From positions 17,821,247 through 17,885,246 of the forward strand of contig CM055319.2 of the NCBI GenBank assembly GCA_029255685.2: a stretch of DNA of 64,000 nucleotides. Direction: 5' to 3'. The notes beneath the pieces are model-generated. The model did no database searches and was not told the DNA's origin. It worked only from the letters and a program-made list of their open reading frames with translations. Both the position numbers and the translations under genes were made by a program. The DNA comes from Silene conica (taxonomy: Eukaryota; Streptophyta; Magnoliopsida; Caryophyllales; Caryophyllaceae). Shown piece after piece: positions 60,264 through 64,000 of this stretch. Position 1 is the stretch's first letter. Every line of letters begins with the position of its first letter.

Positions 60264-60713
60264 CTCTCAGCCGGTCGACCGGCTGCCGGTCTGGGACCGG
60301 CTGAGAGTCCAAGTGAGGACTTCTGACTTTTTCTTCGTTTTTTCTTCAATGAGCATGCATTCCCAGCCGACCGGCCGGCTGCCGGTCTGGCACCGGCTGG
60401 GAAGCCTATTCTTCAGTTCTGACTTTTTCTCTTCTTTTTCTTGGCTACAGGTACCCTCAGCCGGTGTACCGGCTGCCGGTCGACCACCGGCTGGGAGCCC
60501 TTTTGTAGCAATCTGCCCAACTCTGCATAATTCTTCATTTTACGAAATTGGCTAAGTATGTGAAAGTCTCCCCAGCCGGCTGACCGGCTGCCGGTTGGCC
60601 ACCGGCTGGGAGCCTTGTTCCATGAATCTGCAACTTTTCTTCTTTTTCGCCAAAATTCTTAAGTCAGAGCTCCTAGCCGGCCCACCGGCCGCCGGTTGGG
60701 GACCGGCTGGGAG
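60264..60713. repeat. Array of five ~43-bp composite palindromes in the Tat-B LTR
   Basis: Units at 60264-60307, 60361-60402, about 60455-60497, 60568-60612 and 60670-60713, with start-to-start distances of about 97, 94, 113 and 102 bp. Each has an inner palindrome (in unit 1 CAGCCGGTCGACCGGCTG, 60268-60285) followed by CCGGT and a closing ACCGGCTGGGAG arm that pairs with the opening arm (13 bp in unit 1). The spacers are pyrimidine-rich and only partly alike. The array is far more GC-rich than its surroundings. Confidence 0.92.
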
Positions 60714-60945
60714 GGCCTGGGAGGCAACATTCACAATTCCTTCACAATTCTTCATAAATCGCTCCAAATTCGGCTCGATTTGTCTCGTTTCTTCGCCCCC
60801 GCCGTAATGCCTACAAAAATTAGACAGGATAGAAATATACGAGGCAACGGACGTAAAAACATCTAAAGGCACGCAAATCGAGGTCGAATCGTGACCGAAA
60901 ACAAAGAAAATGTAAAGGAATTGATGACCAAAATGGAGCTCATCA

Positions 60946-63171
60946 GAATTCCCCACACTTAAACCTTACTCGTCCTCGAGTAAGAGATCAAGTAACTATA
61001 TAACCCTTATTAAAAACAAAGAAACAAACTAACTAATTTATCTATAAGCCGAATCGGGTTTAGCTACACCCGTAGCCCTTTCAACTCACAATTTGACATT
61101 CATGAGGGCGAATGCCCTATTGCAAGGCAAGTAAGGTCTTGCTACAAAATTTTTGATGCCAACAAGTAAAAACAAAACACGTATAGACAAGCAACATGCA
61201 TCGGAAAAGAAAGAAGACCGCTTGCCTCATTCAAGCGGCGGAAAACAACTAAAAGGGAACAAATTCAAAGTCGTAAACTCCCTTACAAATATTAATTCTA
61301 CAAGTCACTAAGGCAAGAAGGATGACAACAAAACACCGCCAAATCATGCTAAACTAGGCTACTTTCATAACCGTTATCCAAATACTTTTGTCAAGGGCGA
61401 TCGGATGGAATGGAATGATGATCCCCGCAATGCTAAAGGCAAAAGATATAACAAGTCTACATTCTTCACAAAGTAAAGGTCATGGGTCGTCCCAAGATCG
61501 ACAAAACGGCAAGGCAAAATTGATTTTTTGGAATGAAATGCTCAAATCAATACAAAATGGTGGATGACAATCAAAATTTGACCTCATTCAACTTTTTTCA
61601 TCTCTTTTTCATGCCATGAGTTAGGATGGGGTTTGTCCCACGCGTGCTAATGTCCTTTGCTTTCGCCAATCGCTTATTAGGCAACCGGTTAACCTCTAGA
61701 CAATAGCTTATCGGGGTGACAATCACTCTGTCTTTGGGCGGTCGAATTCACAACCAAGTGGGAAGCCAACTCAATGGCTACCCTACAAAGCACATCGAAG
61801 TGGTACGCCTCCACCAAAACAACATGTTCTTATTCTTTTTCATCAACCATTTTCTTTTCTTTTCCTTTTTCACTTGAGGTTTCTCTTCTCTTTTTTTTTT
61901 TTTTTTCAAAACATCTCCACTTCTTATGATCATTGACAAGAGCATTCCAAATTTATTCATGAAAGTTATTTTTGGGTTGCCAAACCGTCAAGTCGAACAA
62001 GGTCACCAAGACAAGATAATCAAAACCACTTCACATCACGGGGGTGGACAAGGTGACTCACATGCAAACCCTTGACTTGGTATTGGACCATGGTCAGAAA
62101 GATACTAGAAAAGCATGACTTAGGGTGTTTTAAAAATCATTCTAAAAGCCAAAGTCATAAGTAGAAGAATTATTTGCAACGGCCTAAACGATTTTATCAA
62201 AGTTCTCAATTACGCATTTTCAAACCATTATCCTAAATTCAACTATATGCCATGAATGCAACTAATATAGACATGTTATAATGCAAGTGAAACTATCAAA
62301 CTACATGCCAAATAAAGCTAATGCATCTCCTAACAGCACAAAAGCACACAAGCCACACACAATCTCCACAATGTACTCCACATCCTCCAAATACAAGCCC
62401 ATCCTCCTCATTTGCAACAAAAGAATGAAAATGAGAGTGAAATAGAGGTTGGAACGATCATACCGTGGTATCTTCAAGATCCAAAGCGGTGCTCAAGCGA
62501 GTGTTATCTATGCGAAAGGAGAGAAAGCAAACACAAGTATATACAATTCTACACTAATAAGGTAAAAACATGTTTTTGAATTTCTCAAATTTTTCGATTT
62601 TTTTGGTATTTTTGAAGTTTTTCATACTTACAAAAGCAATCAAATATTCACAAGGTGGATATTTTCCCTCCCCACACTTAAGATTTACATTGTCCTCAAT
62701 GTAATAAAGTGCAAAGGGGGAAAAGAAGTAAAAGAACGAAAACAACATGTTTTTGGCTTTTTTGAAATTTTTGAGAAAATAAAAACTTGTCTTTGTATTT
62801 TTTTGAAATTTTTGAGAAAATAAAAACTTGTTTTTGTATTTTTTGAAATAAACGGTTCTTCCTCCCCACACTTATTTATATGCATAATGTGAGGAGGAAA
62901 ACCGGAAAATAAAGAACAAATCTATATGTGACAATATGATACAAAAATATAAATCTAATGCATCTAAATGAATGCAACTATATGCATCTAAACTAATGAT
63001 GTGAAAACATGAAAAGGAAACTAAAACTAACTAAGTAAACTAAACTAACTACTCTAAATGCATGCTAAAAAGTAAAATGCAAACTAAATCGAAATTTGGA
63101 TTAAGGGAGTTACTTGCTTTGGATTTTTCAATGGGAGCAAAGTCATAACCACCTACCACCTCCAAAGGTGG
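60946..63171 (-). other. PPT and non-coding 3' region of Tat-B
   Basis: The minus-strand PPT (GTGTGGGGAATTC) is at 60946-60958. The next ~2 kb aligns with Tat-A 7955-9850, with the CCTCCCCACACTTA motif again near 62669 and 62862. No gene is seen. Confidence 0.7.
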
Positions 63172-64000
63172 TCACTGAGCATCATCATCTTCATCACCAT
63201 CATCTTCATTACCATCATCTTCATTACCATCATCATTCCCATTGCCTCCATCAACAACCATGAAGTCGCTAGGGTTGTTCACGAAATCGCGGAAGGGGGA
63301 GGCATGTGATCCACTAGCTCCCGCATCACCATACCCGCCATGGAAGGATGAATGCCTCGGAGGGCCCGAATCCTCATTTCCCCGAAAGTTGGGGGGAAAG
63401 ATCGGGTTTGAAAAATAACCCGGGGCGACGTTAATCTCCCCGTAAAAACGACCCTCAGGAGGCACATAACCCCTATCAGGAGGCATGTAGTATGATGGGC
63501 GACCACCATCCGGATGATGATAACCCTCGCGGACGGACCGATCATAACTCGGAAATGACCCATAAGCTTGATCATGGTAAAGGTAATCAAGCCTATAGGT
63601 CAAATCCCTATGCCGCTCATCGGCTATGGCTTGGCGCTGGTCCGCTAGATCTGCTGCACTCTTCATGCCCAAGTCAACTCGGGCCATGAAATCAATAAGC
63701 TCTGGGGGGCATGAGTAAGAAGATGGACCGGAGGCGGAGGTGGATCCCTGAAAGTATGAGGGACCACTCTGAAACTGGGACATGGAAATGGAGGGCTGCT
63801 GAAAAGGCTCAAACGGGAGGTCGGTAGGAGTGGCACCGACTCTATCTCTGGTGTAAACTCTAGGGGCACGCTGGTCTGGTGGGAGGTCCTCGGGGTCCGC
63901 CTCGATATCAAGGAGGTAAGAGGTCTTCCCCGGCACAACTTTCATCAACTCGGTGTTTGGCAAAGGGACTGAATTCTTGAACTTGTTGTCAACCCGAATC
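63172..64000 (-). CDS. Tat-B reading frame, C-terminal part (unknown retrotransposon protein)
   Basis: The frame is open from the right edge of the window (no stop up to 64000) to the stop at 63172; there is no ATG at 63963, where the codon is TTG. At least 275 residues are visible. A PNTELMKVVPGKTSYLLDIE segment is followed by a Pro/Ser/Gln-rich region, a charged helix (about AADLADQRQAIADERHRD), a Tyr/Gly/Pro-rich region and a strongly acidic tail of repeated DDGNED. Its position suggests the C-terminus of an ORF1/Gag-like protein of Athila-type elements, but no catalytic motif is visible and I do not recognise the family with certainty. Confidence 0.6.
   Translation of the reverse strand, partial: IRVDNKFKNSVPLPNTELMKVVPGKTSYLLDIEADPEDLPPDQRAPRVYTRDRVGATPTDLPFEPFQQPSISMSQFQSGPSYFQGSTSASGPSSYSCPPELIDFMARVDLGMKSAADLADQRQAIADERHRDLTYRLDYLYHDQAYGSFPSYDRSVREGYHHPDGGRPSYYMPPDRGYVPPEGRFYGEINVAPGYFSNPIFPPNFRGNEDSGPPRHSSFHGGYGDAGASGSHASPFRDFVNNPSDFMVVDGGNGNDDGNEDDGNEDDGDEDDDAQ

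Larger units (their letters stand above)
59237..60945 (-). repeat. 3' LTR of Tat-B
   Basis: 1709 bp, TGATGAGCTCC..CCGGCCATCA on the minus strand. It has a TATA box at 60233-60240 and, upstream of it in U3, the palindromic array. The 59237-59350 end matches the Tat-A LTR end at 36456. Confidence 0.88.
59237..64000 (-). mobile_element. Tat-B: Ty3-type (Tat/Athila-like) element, right part outside window
   Basis: Minus strand; its 3' LTR (59237-60945), PPT, non-coding 3' region and the C-terminal end of a reading frame are in the window. It shares the U5 end and 3' region with Tat-A but has a different U3. It is inserted in the LARD-2 5' LTR after CACCCCC; the uninterrupted site is in S3 near 52467. 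Its 5' LTR, primer site and second TSD copy must be to the right. Confidence 0.8.

Noticed and set aside
60264..60713. CRISPR-like appearance: repeats separated by ~55-base spacers
   Set aside because: Units are imperfect palindromes inside a plant LTR, there are no cas genes, and spacers are related to each other; it is not a CRISPR array.

Overview
This window is plant nuclear DNA, almost certainly eudicot, and consists of nested transposable elements. I found no host protein-coding gene, rRNA, tRNA or CRISPR array. The evidence is Ty1/Copia gag-pol reading frames, LTRs ending TG..CA, primer-binding sites matching plant initiator tRNA-Met and tRNA-Asp, 5-bp target-site duplications (TSDs), MITEs and long AT-rich spacers. 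With no host gene present, the species cannot be named from this sequence.

Layout. (1) 1-38580: a minus-strand Ty3-type element, called Tat-A here (tRNA-Asp primer site, LTRs TGATG..CATCA), split by later insertions. A Copia element that keeps only gag (Copia-1) lies in its 3' LTR. A Copia element (Copia-2, 10388-20495, TSD ATTTT) lies in its reading frame and itself carries a solo LTR (S1, 14437-16057, TSD GTGTT) in its integrase. A 13-kb non-coding LTR element (LARD-1, 20825-34174, TSD TCCAC) and a solo Copia-type LTR (S2, 34962-36210) interrupt the same reading frame. Inside LARD-1, two head-to-tail elements (E1, E2) sit in (TA)n tracts and carry minisatellite arrays; E2 also holds what looks like a captured two-exon gene fragment. 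(2) 38581-41064: a spacer with a Stowaway-like MITE, a MULE-like element with ~200-bp terminal inverted repeats and a 9-bp TSD, and CACTA-like subterminal repeats. (3) 41065-53755: a truncated plus-strand LARD-type LTR, interrupted by a nearly complete Copia (Copia-3, 41923-50623) and a LARD solo LTR (S3, 50919-53528, TSD GTTGG). (4) 53757-59236: a minus-strand LARD copy (LARD-2). Its 5' LTR is interrupted by a second Tat-like element (Tat-B, 59237 to the right edge).

Biology. Only the Copia elements encode a recognisable gag-protease-integrase-RT-RNase H polyprotein, and both long copies are broken. Copia-1, the LARDs and apparently Tat-A would depend on enzymes supplied in trans.

The most unusual signal is a set of short, GC-rich, self-complementary cassettes in the control regions of otherwise unrelated elements: the 5' leaders of Copia-2 and Copia-3, the LTR of Tat-B and solo LTR S1. 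Copia-2 and Copia-3 have homologous leaders, but the palindrome at the shared position has a different sequence in each. Copia-2 and the unrelated S1 share the same 12-mer. A second theme is movement of LTR boundaries through duplicated polypurine tracts (PPTs), seen in the Copia pair and, as a fossil, in the LARDs.
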